Assembly (NCBI GenBank): GCA_002897615.1
Contig: BDTX01000030.1
Coordinates: 26,877-90,876, forward strand
Origin: a bacterium BMS3Bbin14
GTDB lineage: Bacteria > Desulfobacterota > Desulfobulbia > Desulfobulbales > Desulfobulbaceae
Length of the DNA stretch: 64,000 bases
Direction: 5' to 3'
Every line of letters begins with the position of its first letter. Position 1 is the stretch's first letter. Of the stretch, positions 26,345 through 37,685 are shown one piece after another. The notes beneath the pieces were generated by a model, which ran no database searches, had not been told where the DNA came from, and saw only the letters and a list, made by a program, of their open reading frames with translations. Made by a program: the position numbers and the translations under genes.

Positions 26345-26947
26345 ATGAATGAGAATAAGCAGGAAATATGGCTGGTTCGCCACGGCGAGACGGCGTGGGC
26401 GGCAACAGGACGACATACCGGGAGAACCGACATCCCCCTCACCGAGACGGGAGTTCTGCAGGGCAAGACCCTGGGACCCAGGCTGGCCGACCATCCCTTT
26501 GCCCTGGTCCTTGCCAGCCCCCTGAAACGCGCCGCCGAGACCTGCCGGCTGGCGGGCTATGGGGAGAGGGCCGAATTCTCCGACGAGCTGCTGGAATGGG
26601 ATTACGGCCTCTATGAGGGCCGGACAACGACGGATATCCGTACCGAGAAGCCCGGCTGGTCGATCTGGACCGACGACCCGCCGGGTGGCGAATCACTTGC
26701 CCAGGTGGCGCGGCGCGCCGACATGGTCATTGCCAGGGTGGCGGCGCTTGACGGCGATTCCCTCATCTTCGCCCACGCCCACATGCTGCGGGTATTTGCG
26801 GCCCGCTGGCTCGGCCTCTCTCCCGATGCGGGCCGGCTGCTGTCGCTGAACACAGCTTCCCTGAGCATTCTTGGCCATGAACATGAAAACCGGGTCATCA
26901 TCATCTGGAACAACCTCTGCCATCTGCCCGATGCAGAGAACCGATGA
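26345..26947 (+). CDS. Histidine phosphatase family protein
   Basis: A 200-residue member of the phosphoglycerate-mutase-like superfamily. LVRHGETAW holds the phospho-accepting H13, LASPLKRAAETC carries the second arginine, E83 lies in ELLEWDYGLYEGR, and FAHAHMLRV holds the second catalytic histidine. Close relatives include CobC/GpmB-type sugar-phosphate phosphatases; the substrate is not determined. It overlaps acetate kinase by 4 bases (ATGA), so a role in the same sugar-phosphate route is likely. Confidence 0.88.
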   Translation: MNENKQEIWLVRHGETAWAATGRHTGRTDIPLTETGVLQGKTLGPRLADHPFALVLASPLKRAAETCRLAGYGERAEFSDELLEWDYGLYEGRTTTDIRTEKPGWSIWTDDPPGGESLAQVARRADMVIARVAALDGDSLIFAHAHMLRVFAARWLGLSPDAGRLLSLNTASLSILGHEHENRVIIIWNNLCHLPDAENR

Positions 26948-28179
26948 CAACGGCCGGATTGGACGATGAACGTATAATCCTCTGTTTGAATAGCGGTTCG
27001 TCGTCAGTAAAATTCGCCCTGTTTCAATGTCGGGAGCCCAAGGAAAGGCTCCTCGCCCGGGGCGCGGTTGAACGTATCGGCCTGCAGGCAGGTCTGCTCC
27101 GGGTCTTGGGACCGGCCAAGGAAATCCTGGCCGAATTAAACCGCGACTTTGCCGATCACAACGTTGCGGTTCATGCCGCCCTGGACGCCCTTGCCAGCCT
27201 GAATCTGCCCCGGCCTGAGGCCGTGGGGCACCGGCTGGTCCATGGCGGCGCCGAGCGCGACTCCCCCACGATCGTCGACCCGCGGCTGCTTGCCGACCTG
27301 AAAAAGTTGATTGCCTTTGCCCCGCTTCACCTGCCGGCCGAGATCAAGGGAATCGAAGCCGTGTCCAGACGTTTCCCCGGAATACTCCAGGTCGCCTGCT
27401 TCGACACCGCCTTTCACCGGCGGCTGCCGGAGATGGCCCAGCGTTTTCCGCTGCCGCGCACCATCTGGGACCACGGCGTGCGAAAATACGGTTTTCACGG
27501 CCTCTCTTATGAATATATTCTTGATGTCCTCGGCGAAGCGGCCAGGGGCCGGACAATTATCGCCCACCTTGGCAACGGGGCCAGCATGGCCGCGGTCCGG
27601 GACGGCCAACCCCTGGACACCACCATGGGGTTTACGCCGACCGGCGGCCTGATGATGGGGACGCGCTGCGGCGACCTCGACCCGGGAATCCTCCTTTACC
27701 TGTTCAGGGAGAAAGGCAGAAGCGTTGCCGGGATAGAGGACCTCGTCAATCACCAATCGGGACTGCTGGGGGTTTCGGGAATCAGCTCCGACATGAAGAC
27801 CCTGCTGGAAATGAAAAACAATGACCCTCGCGCCTCCCTGGCCGTCGAGATGTTCTGTTACCATGCCCGCAAACATATCGGGGCATTGGCAGCCGTACTC
27901 GAGGGACTCGAGACCCTGGTCTTTACCGGCGGCATCGGCGAGAGGGCCGCGCCGGTCCGTCGGAGCGTGTGCCGGGGGCTCGCCTATCTCGGGATCAAGC
28001 TTGACCCGGCGCTCAATGAGAGCCATGCCGGGACGATCTCCACGGCCGGCAGTTCCTGCAAGGTCCTGGTCGTGCCGACGGACGAGGATCTCATGATCGC
28101 CAGGCATACGTACAACGTGTCTTCGGACCGGGAGGGGCCGGGACGATCTTCGTCCCGGGATGGCACCGGAAAGCATTGA
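26944..28179 (+). CDS. ackA: Acetate kinase
   Basis: A 411-residue enzyme converting acetyl-phosphate and ADP to acetate and ATP. Visible family marks are LCLNSGSSSVKFALF near the N-terminus, GHRLVHGG, FDTAFH (catalytic Asp), KYGFHGLSYEY, AHLGNGASMAAVRDG, DTTMGFTPTGGLMMGTRCGD and FTGGIGERA. The C-terminal 15 residues (EGPGRSSSRDG...) are an unusual hydrophilic tail. It lies convergent to the ATP synthase operon, close to phosphoketolase, which would supply its acetyl-phosphate. No phosphotransacetylase gene is in the window. Confidence 0.95.
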   Translation: MTTAGLDDERIILCLNSGSSSVKFALFQCREPKERLLARGAVERIGLQAGLLRVLGPAKEILAELNRDFADHNVAVHAALDALASLNLPRPEAVGHRLVHGGAERDSPTIVDPRLLADLKKLIAFAPLHLPAEIKGIEAVSRRFPGILQVACFDTAFHRRLPEMAQRFPLPRTIWDHGVRKYGFHGLSYEYILDVLGEAARGRTIIAHLGNGASMAAVRDGQPLDTTMGFTPTGGLMMGTRCGDLDPGILLYLFREKGRSVAGIEDLVNHQSGLLGVSGISSDMKTLLEMKNNDPRASLAVEMFCYHARKHIGALAAVLEGLETLVFTGGIGERAAPVRRSVCRGLAYLGIKLDPALNESHAGTISTAGSSCKVLVVPTDEDLMIARHTYNVSSDREGPGRSSSRDGTGKH

Positions 28180-28231
28180 ATCAGGCGGGGTACTTTTCAA
28201 CGGCCCGGGAAATCAATCCGGCGGAATTCCA

Positions 28232-29158
28232 TCAAGACCTCGCCTCTCGATTTTTTTTCCGCTTATGCCCGGACTGATCTCCGGACAGCAGCTCGAAACC
28301 GGCAATGACGTCGAACAGTTCCTCGTCAATGGTCTTCTGACGCAGACTGTGAAACGTCCGGCCGAGATCCTCAAGCAGCTCGTCGATGTTTTTTTCGGCC
28401 CGTTGCATTGCCGCCAGGCGGCTGGCGTTTTCGCTGGCCAGGGATTCGGCGCAGGCCTTAAAAAAAGAGACGAAAAGATATTCACGGACGAGCGCCCGCA
28501 GGGTCGGCCCGCCCTCATTCATGACCTCGGGCAGGTTTTCGGTCGGCCAGCGGATTTTATGCAGCTCCCGGCGCCAGGTTTCATCCAGCGGCAAAAGGCG
28601 CTGGCTGACAGGTTCATAATTTGGCCCGGACCCGGGCCGGTTGTAAAAAAGATAAACCTGCTCGATCTCCCCCTTCTCGCGATGCGCCTCGCACGTGGTG
28701 AGGAGCTGGCCGACGAGCTGGGTGATGGCGTTGACGGAATTGGGAACCGTGAAAAGCCCAATGGGCTGCAGGCCGACATCGGTCAGGCGGGCGTGAACGC
28801 GCTCCCCCACGGCCCAGAGATGCTTGGTGCCCGGCAGGGCCGCCAGGGTGTTTGCGACAAAATCCGCCAACAGATCATTGAACTGGCCGACAAGTCCCTG
28901 GTCCGAACCAAAGACGACCGCGCCGATGCCCCTCTGGTCCGTCCGGCCCGCTCTCTCCACCGGGGCGGCCGTGCCGGCCTGACCAAGGCACGCCACCAGC
29001 CCCAGCTCCACGGTGCGATAATAATCAGCCAGGGACCGCACTGCCGCCTCATATTGTCCGATGCTGGAGGCGGCGAGGGCTTTCATCGTGCGCACCACCG
29101 ACTTGAGTTTTCCGGCACCGTCGATCTTGCGGCGCAAACTCTCGGCGGTGTTGCTCAT
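28232..29158 (-). CDS. atpG: N-type ATP synthase F1 gamma subunit
   Basis: A 308-residue gamma subunit: the N-terminal helix [25 protein letters not shown] and the C-terminal helix [31 protein letters not shown] form the rotating shaft, with the fold [17 protein letters not shown] between. It is the last gene of the operon and starts with ATG overlapping the alpha stop by 4 bases. In N-type ATPases the operon indeed ends A-G. The basic tail [11 protein letters not shown] is unusual. Confidence 0.9.
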   Translation of the reverse strand: MSNTAESLRRKIDGAGKLKSVVRTMKALAASSIGQYEAAVRSLADYYRTVELGLVACLGQAGTAAPVERAGRTDQRGIGAVVFGSDQGLVGQFNDLLADFVANTLAALPGTKHLWAVGERVHARLTDVGLQPIGLFTVPNSVNAITQLVGQLLTTCEAHREKGEIEQVYLFYNRPGSGPNYEPVSQRLLPLDETWRRELHKIRWPTENLPEVMNEGGPTLRALVREYLFVSFFKACAESLASENASRLAAMQRAEKNIDELLEDLGRTFHSLRQKTIDEELFDVIAGFELLSGDQSGHKRKKNREARS

Positions 29159-30684
29159 GATTTCCCCTGAAAAGGCGCAAGCACCTTGCCGGCTACCTGG
29201 AGAATTGCCCGGCGGTCCGTGTCGCTCAAGGGGTCAGGCGAAAAAAACCGGCTGCGGATATCCGCCGGCAGTTCCGCTGTAGCGGCGCGCAGGGCCAGCT
29301 CGGCCTCTCTCATTTTTTCAAGCGCCACGTTGTCGAAGAAGCCGCCGCTCAATGCCAGCAGCACGGCTATCTGCCCGGGCACGGACACCGGTTCGAACTC
29401 CCGCTGCTTGAGGCAGGTCCTGATTCGCCATCCGTGATCGATAATTTTGCGGGTATGCTCGTCGAGCCGGGTTCCGAACCGGGCAAAGGTCTCCAACTCT
29501 TCAAACTGCGCATAGGCAAGCTTGAGGTCACCGGTCACGGCGCGATAGGCTGCCGGTTGCGCCTTGCCGCCGACGCGGGAAACGGACTTGCCCACGTCGA
29601 CGGCAGGCAGGACTCCGAGTGCAAATAACGTCGGCGAAAGGTATATCTGACCATCGGTGATGGAGATGAGGTTGGTGGGAATGTAGGCGGCGATGTTCTG
29701 GGCCTCGGTTTCGATGACAGGCAGGGCCGTGAGCGAACCGCCGCCGAGTTCGCGGCGCAGATGAGTGGCCCGCTCAAGCAGCCTGGAGTGAATATAAAAT
29801 ATGTCGCCGGGATAGGCTTCGCGGCCGGGCGGGCGGCGGAGCAGCAGGGAAAGCTCCCGGTAGGCGCGGGCATGATGAGTGAGGTCGTCGTAGACGATGA
29901 GCACATCGCGCCCCTGTTCCATAAAAGACTCCGCGATGCTGGTTGCGGCGTAAGGCGCAATATAAGCAAGACCCGGAGGATCGTTTCCTTCGGTAACGAC
30001 GATGATGGTGTAGTCCATGGCGCCTTTTTCCCGGAGATCGGCAACGACCTTGGCCACACCGGCCGCGCGCTGGCCGATGGCGCAATAGACGCAGAGAACG
30101 TTTTGATCGCGCTGATTGAGAATCGTGTCGACAGCGATGGCGGTCTTGCCGGTCTGGCGGTCCCCGAGGAGCAGTTCCCGCTGGCCCCGTCCTATGGGCA
30201 CGAGTGCATCAACGACCTTGATACCGGTCTGCAGGGGCACGGTGACCGGAGCCCGGTCCATGATGGGGCGGGCGGGACGTTCGATGGGCAGACGGCCGCT
30301 GAAAACAAGCGCCCCCCTGTCGTCGAGCGGTCCCCCCAGGGGGTCGATGACGCGGCCGACCAGTCCCTCCCCCACCGGCACGTCCATGACCCGGCCCGTA
30401 CGTTCGACCTCATCACCGGCGTGCAGGTGAGAATAGTCGCCGAGCAGGACAACACCGATTTCGTCCTCGTCGACATTAAAGGCAATGCCGAACAAGTCGC
30501 CGGGGAACTTCACCAGTTCTTCGGAACCCACGCCCGGAAGCCCAGTCACCTTGGCGATGCCGGTGGAGACCGTGCTGATGGTGCCCACCTCACGAACCTG
30601 CAATTCAGGCGTGAAGGCTTCGCGGCTCCGGCTCATGTCGGCAAAGGCCCCGTTGAAAACGCTCCGCAGGCTGTCAGTCCCCAT
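29155..30684 (-). CDS. atpA: N-type ATP synthase F1 alpha subunit
   Basis: A 509-residue protein with the non-catalytic nucleotide site GDRQTGKT (P-loop), [33 protein letters not shown], and the closing arginine region [10 protein letters not shown] ... SVSRVGG. Start is ATG at 30684 ([14 protein letters not shown]) behind GGGAG; the open frame upstream of this is only overlap with the b-subunit gene. It overlaps atpF by 11 bases and atpG by 4. Confidence 0.93.
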   Translation of the reverse strand: MGTDSLRSVFNGAFADMSRSREAFTPELQVREVGTISTVSTGIAKVTGLPGVGSEELVKFPGDLFGIAFNVDEDEIGVVLLGDYSHLHAGDEVERTGRVMDVPVGEGLVGRVIDPLGGPLDDRGALVFSGRLPIERPARPIMDRAPVTVPLQTGIKVVDALVPIGRGQRELLLGDRQTGKTAIAVDTILNQRDQNVLCVYCAIGQRAAGVAKVVADLREKGAMDYTIIVVTEGNDPPGLAYIAPYAATSIAESFMEQGRDVLIVYDDLTHHARAYRELSLLLRRPPGREAYPGDIFYIHSRLLERATHLRRELGGGSLTALPVIETEAQNIAAYIPTNLISITDGQIYLSPTLFALGVLPAVDVGKSVSRVGGKAQPAAYRAVTGDLKLAYAQFEELETFARFGTRLDEHTRKIIDHGWRIRTCLKQREFEPVSVPGQIAVLLALSGGFFDNVALEKMREAELALRAATAELPADIRSRFFSPDPLSDTDRRAILQVAGKVLAPFQGKS

Positions 30685-31474
30685 GTTCGTCAACTCCCGC
30701 TTGCAATCCCGGCCCGGCCTTCTTTTCCAGAAGTTCGGCAACGCTTTTTTCCAGGGACGAGAGATAATCCGCAATGCTCCATGCCACCTTGTTGCCATTG
30801 ACCGCGAGTTCGATACCGCTGACCTGATCAGGCGCTGTCTCGAACCGGATCCGGACCGGACCGGCAAACCATTCTCCGACCGTGCTTTCAATGGCGGCCC
30901 GCTTTTCCCGCGGCAGGTCATACGTGCTGCGCACAAGAGCCGGCCGCGTCGCCCCCTTGAAGGCCGAGGTCAGCCGATCCTTCTCCGAACCACTCAGGTT
31001 GCGCAGGCGGTGAATGAACACCTCGACCATCCGCGCTTCCAGATCGGCGCCAGCGAGTTCAGCCAGGGCCTTCCGGGCAATGGCAAAGACTTCCTGCCGG
31101 GTGCGGCGGATCATTTCACGACTCAGGCTGAGCTGTTCGTTTCGCAAATTTTCCAGGCGCCGGCGCCGCAACGAATCAGATTCTTGCCGGGCTTCCTCAA
31201 GGAGTTGCAGCCGCCTGGCCTCGGCCTCTTCCTCGGCCTTGCTCAACAGGGCCTGACGCTGCCCTTCCAACTCATTTTTCTTGCGGAAAAATTCGTCGCG
31301 TTCCTTTTGCGCTTCCGCCTTTTCTTCTTCGGCCGCCGCCAATTGTGCGGCGATTCGTTTTTCCCGCTTGTCGATCGCCCCGAGGATCGGCTTATAAAGA
31401 AAGCGCTTCAACAGCCACACCAGGACAAGAAAGTTGACAGCCTGGGCACTGACGGTAAACCAGTCGATCAGCAT
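30674..31474 (-). CDS. atpF: N-type ATP synthase b subunit (long form)
   Basis: A 266-residue b subunit: one membrane helix (about 2-22, [21 protein letters not shown]), then a long coiled coil rich in E, K, R and Q to about residue 150, then a compact C-terminal domain. It is over 100 residues longer than E. coli b (156), and there is no separate delta gene. This is the N-ATPase pattern, in which the long b covers the delta role. Start ATG 31474 lies 4 bases after the c-subunit stop. Confidence 0.88.
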   Translation of the reverse strand: MLIDWFTVSAQAVNFLVLVWLLKRFLYKPILGAIDKREKRIAAQLAAAEEEKAEAQKERDEFFRKKNELEGQRQALLSKAEEEAEARRLQLLEEARQESDSLRRRRLENLRNEQLSLSREMIRRTRQEVFAIARKALAELAGADLEARMVEVFIHRLRNLSGSEKDRLTSAFKGATRPALVRSTYDLPREKRAAIESTVGEWFAGPVRIRFETAPDQVSGIELAVNGNKVAWSIADYLSSLEKSVAELLEKKAGPGLQAGVDEHGD

Positions 31475-31478
31475 GGAT

Positions 31479-31760
31479 TCACTGCCCTGCCGCCCGGGAG
31501 ATGACGTGGTTCCAGAAGGGATTGGCAAAAATGAGAATCATCGAGATCACAAAGCTGTAGATGGCCATGGACTCGATCATCGCCAGGCCAACAAACAACG
31601 TTCGGGTGATCGTGTTGGCCGCGTCTGGTTGCTGGGCCAGCGCACTCAGCGCCGTCGATACGGACCGCCCTTCGCCGAGAGCGGGCCCGATGCACCCCAT
31701 ACCCGTGGTAAGACCGGCGGTGACGATTGATGCCACCGCGATGAAAGTCATGGTATCCAT
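31479..31760 (-). CDS. atpE: N-type ATP synthase c subunit (two-carboxylate ion site)
   Basis: A 93-residue hairpin of two membrane helices. Helix 1 has GPALGEGRSVSTAL with E30 at the place of Gln32 in sodium-type c subunits; helix 2 has AMIESMAIYSF with E63, S64 and Y68. So it has the two-carboxylate set typical of N-ATPases. Some of the liganding residues match sodium sites, but a two-carboxylate N-type ring from Burkholderia has been reported as proton-selective, so the ion cannot be decided here. Start is behind AAGGAGG. Repeat R1-D lies between it and atpB. Confidence 0.92.
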   Translation of the reverse strand: MDTMTFIAVASIVTAGLTTGMGCIGPALGEGRSVSTALSALAQQPDAANTITRTLFVGLAMIESMAIYSFVISMILIFANPFWNHVISRAAGQ

Positions 31761-31800
31761 TGTGCCTCCTTGTGTTATGATGGTTACGTGTTTACTCCTG

Positions 31801-32043
31801 CCTGGATCCGTGAGCGTTCGAGAACGGTGCAGATGCAGATAGCGAGCCTGCGAGACCTTCGAGGCGGCAACGATGTTGATTATCCTGGTGTGATATCAAC
31901 GAGTTGCCAACGCAGCAGATGCGCCGTTATCGGACGCCCCGCAGGGCGGCGCGGTAAAGACCAGCAAATGAGCTTATTCGGAGATAATGCAATAAATTCC
32001 AGATATTGCATGAAATATTACCTCAAGCCGTCACGGATTCAGG
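31801..32043 (+). repeat. R1 repeat, 243-bp variant, inside the ATP synthase operon (copy D)
   Basis: R1 with a 23-bp insertion (AGATAGCGAGCCTGCGAGAC...) near its left end. TCCTG lies on both sides (31796-31800 and 32044-32048), a perfect 5-bp target duplication. It separates atpB from atpE and supplies the last three codons and stop of atpB. Its GC-rich hairpins would lie in the operon mRNA. Confidence 0.9.
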
Positions 32044-32711
32044 TCCTGGTGAATCTGTGTGGCGGCCGCTATGTACACCGTTGCCAGGATACTGAAGATG
32101 TAGGCCTGCACCATGCCGGTGAGCAGGCCGAGCACGCTCATGACAATCGGGAAGATGAAGGGGGTGATGGTCAGCAGGATGGCGAGGATCATCGTGCCGC
32201 TCATCATATTGCCGAACAGGCGAATAGCGAGGGCCAGCGTGCGCGAGATCTCACCGATGATATTAAACGGCAGCATGAACGATGTCGGCTTGAGATAGGT
32301 CTTGAGATAACCGCGCAGTCCCCGGTCCTCGATACCGAAGAGCGGCACGGCCACGAACACGCATATCGCAAGACCGGCCGTCGTCGAAAGCGATCCGGTC
32401 GGCGGTTCGTAGCCGGGAAAAATCGTGCAGAGGTTGGCTGCGGCAATGAACAGAAACAACGTGCCCAGAAAGCCCAGGTACTTCTCCGGCCGGTCCGTGC
32501 CGACATCTTCGATTTGTTTCTTAATGGCCATGACAATGATTTCGAGCAGGCTTTGCCAGTTGGACACATTCACCTCGCTCGCGAGGTTGCGGGTGATCAG
32601 CTTCGCGCCGCAGGTCAGGACCAGCATCAGGCCCCAGGTGGTGACGATGGTGCTGTTGAGCTTGAAAAAGCCGTGTTGCCACAAAATCAGCTCATCAGGA
32701 CTCAGGTGCAT
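32031..32711 (-). CDS. atpB: N-type ATP synthase a subunit, C-terminus rewritten by repeat R1
   Basis: A 226-residue a subunit with about five to six helices; the essential arginine is in ISRTLALAIRLFGNMMSG, and MVQAYIFSILATVYI is the last helix. Start is ATG 32711 (MHLSPDELILW) behind AGAAGGG. The last codons CAC CAG GAC CTG AAT CCG TGA include CCTGAATCCGTGA from repeat R1. Removing the repeat and one copy of TCCTG gives CAC CAG GAG TAA, so the original end was IHQE and the present end is IHQDLNP. The change lies after the last helix and is probably harmless. Confidence 0.92.
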   Translation of the reverse strand: MHLSPDELILWQHGFFKLNSTIVTTWGLMLVLTCGAKLITRNLASEVNVSNWQSLLEIIVMAIKKQIEDVGTDRPEKYLGFLGTLFLFIAAANLCTIFPGYEPPTGSLSTTAGLAICVFVAVPLFGIEDRGLRGYLKTYLKPTSFMLPFNIIGEISRTLALAIRLFGNMMSGTMILAILLTITPFIFPIVMSVLGLLTGMVQAYIFSILATVYIAAATQIHQDLNP

Positions 32712-33016
32712 GGCCCTTCTCTCCTCGCCAATGGCATATCCCGGCGCGGCGGCGTTCCGACCAGCCGGGCGGCAATAAAACGGGCGAGAAGAAACCCGGC
32801 AAGACAGAGCAAAAGCCGCTGCCACTGACCGGCAGAGACAAAATAAAACCCGGCCAGGGTCAGGCCCATCCGCAACAGCAGACTGCCGGCAAACCAGAGA
32901 CCAGGCCGCGTGGACGACATGCCCTTACGGACAGTCCACCAGAGTCCGCCGAAAAACATCGCGCCAAGCAGCACCCCCGCCAGCAGCGCCGATACCGGTA
33001 TCATCGCTTCACTCAT
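32702..33016 (-). CDS. atpR: N-ATPase subunit AtpR
   Basis: A 104-residue membrane protein with helices at about 6-27, 40-60 and 65-84 and a basic tail (PPRRDMPLARRE). Its place between the AtpI-like gene and atpB is that of AtpR, a small protein found only in N-type operons and thought to help assemble the rotor ring. Start ATG 33016 is 9 bases after GAGGAGG. It overlaps both neighbours by 8-10 bases. Confidence 0.8.
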   Translation of the reverse strand: MSEAMIPVSALLAGVLLGAMFFGGLWWTVRKGMSSTRPGLWFAGSLLLRMGLTLAGFYFVSAGQWQRLLLCLAGFLLARFIAARLVGTPPRRDMPLARREGPCT

Positions 33017-33342
33017 CCTTACCATCCTCCTCGTCCTCGCGGATTCCCTTGTCTTCCCGGGCCACCCAATGCCAGGCGTTCAAACAGCCGATAACCAGGC
33101 CGATGATCAGCAGCATCAGGGTCCAGGAATGCGGGCCCGGATAGTGTTTGTCTATCCAGATCCCCAGACCGGTGCCCAACAGGGTCGGAACCGTTACCGA
33201 CCAGCCGACGATTCCGAACATGCCGAAGCCGAACCAGACCGTCCGCATGACTTTGCGCCGGGCCTTGAGCTTGCGCGTCTCCTTGGCCCCCACTTGACGG
33301 CAGAATTCGCGCCGGTCCTTCGTGCCTTTCCTTGCCGGCTCG

Positions 33343-33350
<8 letters not shown>
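33009..33350 (-). CDS. AtpI-like (AtpQ) N-ATPase membrane protein
   Basis: A 113-residue protein with a basic N-terminus (about 1-35) and two helices, VWFGFGMFGIVGWSVTVPTLLG and SWTLMLLIIGLVIGCLNAWHWV, linked by GIWIDKHYPGPH. This is the AtpI/F0F1 subunit pattern, thought to act in c-ring assembly or magnesium supply. Called AtpI or AtpQ in N-type operons. Start ATG 33350 is behind GGAG. The tail is very acidic (EDEEDGKDE). Confidence 0.82.
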
Positions 33351-35206
<1,856 letters not shown>

Positions 35207-35239
35207 TTATCCCCTCGGTTTTATTGGCTCACCCATGTC

Positions 35240-37639
35240 TCAGGTCGTCGGCGCTTTCATCTTCCGTGGTGTTACGTCGTTCCATTTCCAGTCGCGGATT
35301 TCAGGCATGTCCTCGCCATGTTTACGAATGTAATCCTTATGATCCTGCAGCTTGTCGCGGAGAAACTGCTTGGCATAGGCGGCCCGGGAGCCCAGGCTCG
35401 GCACCCGGTCGATTACATCGCCGGCCAGGTGAAAACGATCCAGGTCGTTCAGCACCACCATGTCAAAAGGCGTGGTGGTCGTGCCCTCTTCCTTGTAGCC
35501 GCGGACATGCAGCTGCCGGTGATTGGTCCGGCGATAGGTCAGGCGGTGGATCAGCCAGGGATAACCATGAAAGGCGAAGATGATGGGCTTATCCGTGGTG
35601 AAGAGGACATCGAAATCCCGGTCGGAGAGGCCAAGGGGATGTTCACTCTGCGGCTGGAGTGTCATCAGGTTTACCACGTTGATCACCCGGATTTTCAGGT
35701 CCGGGAAGTGCTGCCGCAAAATCTCGACGGCCGCCAGGGTTTCCAGGGTCGGGACATCGCCGGCACAGGCCATGACCACATCGGGGTCGCCTCCCTCATC
35801 GTTACTGGCCCATTTCCAGATGCCGAGCCCGGCCTGGCAGTGCCTGGCGGCCGAATCCATGTCCAGCCACTGCAACTCCGGCTGCTTGCCCGCAACGATG
35901 ACATTGATTTTATCACGGCTGCGGAGACAATGGTCGGTCACGGACAAGAGGGTGTTCGCGTCCGGCGGCAGGTAGATACGAATGATTTCCGCTTTTTTGT
36001 TCACCACGTGATCGATGAAGCCGGGGTCCTGGTGGCTGAAACCGTTATGGTCCTGCCGCCAGACATGCGAGGTCAGCAGGTAGTTCAGTGAGGCGATGGG
36101 ACGCCGCCACGGGATGTCGCGGGTGACCTTCAACCACTTGGCATGCTGGTTGAACATCGAATCAACAATGTGGATAAACGCCTCGTAACAGGAAAACAGA
36201 CCGTGACGGCCCGTGAGGAGATAGCCTTCCAGCCATCCCTGGCAGAGATGTTCGCTCAGCACCTCCATCACCCGGCCGTCGGCTGAAATATGGTCGTCGG
36301 TTGGCAAAATCTCGGCGGTCGAGACCCGCTCGGTGATGTCGAAAAGATGGGTCAGGCGGTTCGAGGCCGTCTCGTCCGGCCCGACAACCCGGAAATTGCG
36401 ATTTTCCCAGTTGAGCTTCATCACGTCCCGCACGAACGCCCCCATGATCCGGGTCGCCTCGGCCCGCACCCGCCCCGGCTGCGGCACGGCCACGGCATGG
36501 TCCCGGAAATCAGGCATCCGTAAATCATGGAGAAGAAGTCCGCCGTTGGCATGGGGATTGGCGCCCATGCGCCGCTCACCCTCGGGCGCCAGCGCGGCCA
36601 GCTCGGCAACAAGCCTGCCGTTGTCGTCGAAAAGCTCTTCGGGCCGGTAGCTCTGCAGCCATTGCTCCAACATTTTCAGGTGCTCGGGCTTGGTAGCCAG
36701 CTCGGCCAGCGGGACCTGGTGGGCGCGCCAGGTCCCTTCCATGGGCAGGCCGTCGACCTCCTTGGGACCGGTCCAGCCCTTGGGCGTGCGGAAAATAATC
36801 ATCGGCCAGGCCGGCCGTTTGCTGAAGCCGTGAGTACGCGCCTCGTCCTGGATCTGCCTGATCTCGGCGACGACCGTGTCGAGCGTTGCCGCCAGGTGCT
36901 GGTGAACCTCGACGGGATCGCTGCCCTCGACGAAACAGGGCCGGTAACCATAGCCGCGGAAGAGCTGGTCCAGTTCCTCGTGACTGATGCGCGCCAGTAC
37001 CGTGGGATTGGCGATCTTGTAGCCGTTCAGATGCAGGATCGGCAGGACAGCGCCGTCGTGGACGGGATTCAGAAATTTGTTCGAGTGCCAACTGGTGGCC
37101 AGGGCGCCGGTTTCCGCCTCGCCGTCTCCCACCACGCAGGCAACCAGCAGGTCCGGATTATCAAAGGCAGCGCCGTACGCATGGGCCAGCGAATAACCGA
37201 GTTCGCCGCCTTCGTTAATGGAACCCGGCGTTTCCGGGGCCGCGTGACTGGGAATACCGCCGGGAAATGAAAACTGTTTAAACAGTCTTCTCATCCCCTC
37301 GGCATCCCGGGAGATGTTGGGATATATTTCACTGTAGGTTCCCTCCAGGTAGGTATTGGCGACCAGCCCCGGCCCCCCGTGTCCAGGCCCGGTAATATAA
37401 ATCATGTTCAGATCATATTTCCGGATCAGGCGGTTCAGATGGACATAGATAAAGTTAAGACCCGGCGTCGTTCCCCAGTGTCCGAGCAAGCGCGGCTTGA
37501 TGTGCTCCAGTTGCAACGGTTTCTTTAACAGGGGATTATCGTAAAGATAAATCTGACCGACGGAGAGATAGTTTGCCGCCCGCCAATACGCATTCATTAC
37601 CGCAACTTCTTTTTTGCTCAGTGTCTTGGTCTTGGTCAT
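35240..37639 (-). CDS. xfp: Phosphoketolase
   Basis: A 799-residue thiamine-diphosphate enzyme splitting xylulose-5-phosphate (and often fructose-6-phosphate) into acetyl-phosphate plus an aldose phosphate. Family marks: [85 protein letters not shown] and the ThDP motif [17 protein letters not shown]. Start ATG is behind GGGAGGA. It lies between the glucan phosphorylase (46 bases) and the ATP synthase operon (45 bases), so sugar cleavage and ATP metabolism are genetically joined here. Confidence 0.95.
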   Translation of the reverse strand: MTKTKTLSKKEVAVMNAYWRAANYLSVGQIYLYDNPLLKKPLQLEHIKPRLLGHWGTTPGLNFIYVHLNRLIRKYDLNMIYITGPGHGGPGLVANTYLEGTYSEIYPNISRDAEGMRRLFKQFSFPGGIPSHAAPETPGSINEGGELGYSLAHAYGAAFDNPDLLVACVVGDGEAETGALATSWHSNKFLNPVHDGAVLPILHLNGYKIANPTVLARISHEELDQLFRGYGYRPCFVEGSDPVEVHQHLAATLDTVVAEIRQIQDEARTHGFSKRPAWPMIIFRTPKGWTGPKEVDGLPMEGTWRAHQVPLAELATKPEHLKMLEQWLQSYRPEELFDDNGRLVAELAALAPEGERRMGANPHANGGLLLHDLRMPDFRDHAVAVPQPGRVRAEATRIMGAFVRDVMKLNWENRNFRVVGPDETASNRLTHLFDITERVSTAEILPTDDHISADGRVMEVLSEHLCQGWLEGYLLTGRHGLFSCYEAFIHIVDSMFNQHAKWLKVTRDIPWRRPIASLNYLLTSHVWRQDHNGFSHQDPGFIDHVVNKKAEIIRIYLPPDANTLLSVTDHCLRSRDKINVIVAGKQPELQWLDMDSAARHCQAGLGIWKWASNDEGGDPDVVMACAGDVPTLETLAAVEILRQHFPDLKIRVINVVNLMTLQPQSEHPLGLSDRDFDVLFTTDKPIIFAFHGYPWLIHRLTYRRTNHRQLHVRGYKEEGTTTTPFDMVVLNDLDRFHLAGDVIDRVPSLGSRAAYAKQFLRDKLQDHKDYIRKHGEDMPEIRDWKWNDVTPRKMKAPTT

Positions 37640-37685
37640 GATCTGATCCTCCCTGTCCGGTGGTCGAACCGGATCTGCTTTTTAT

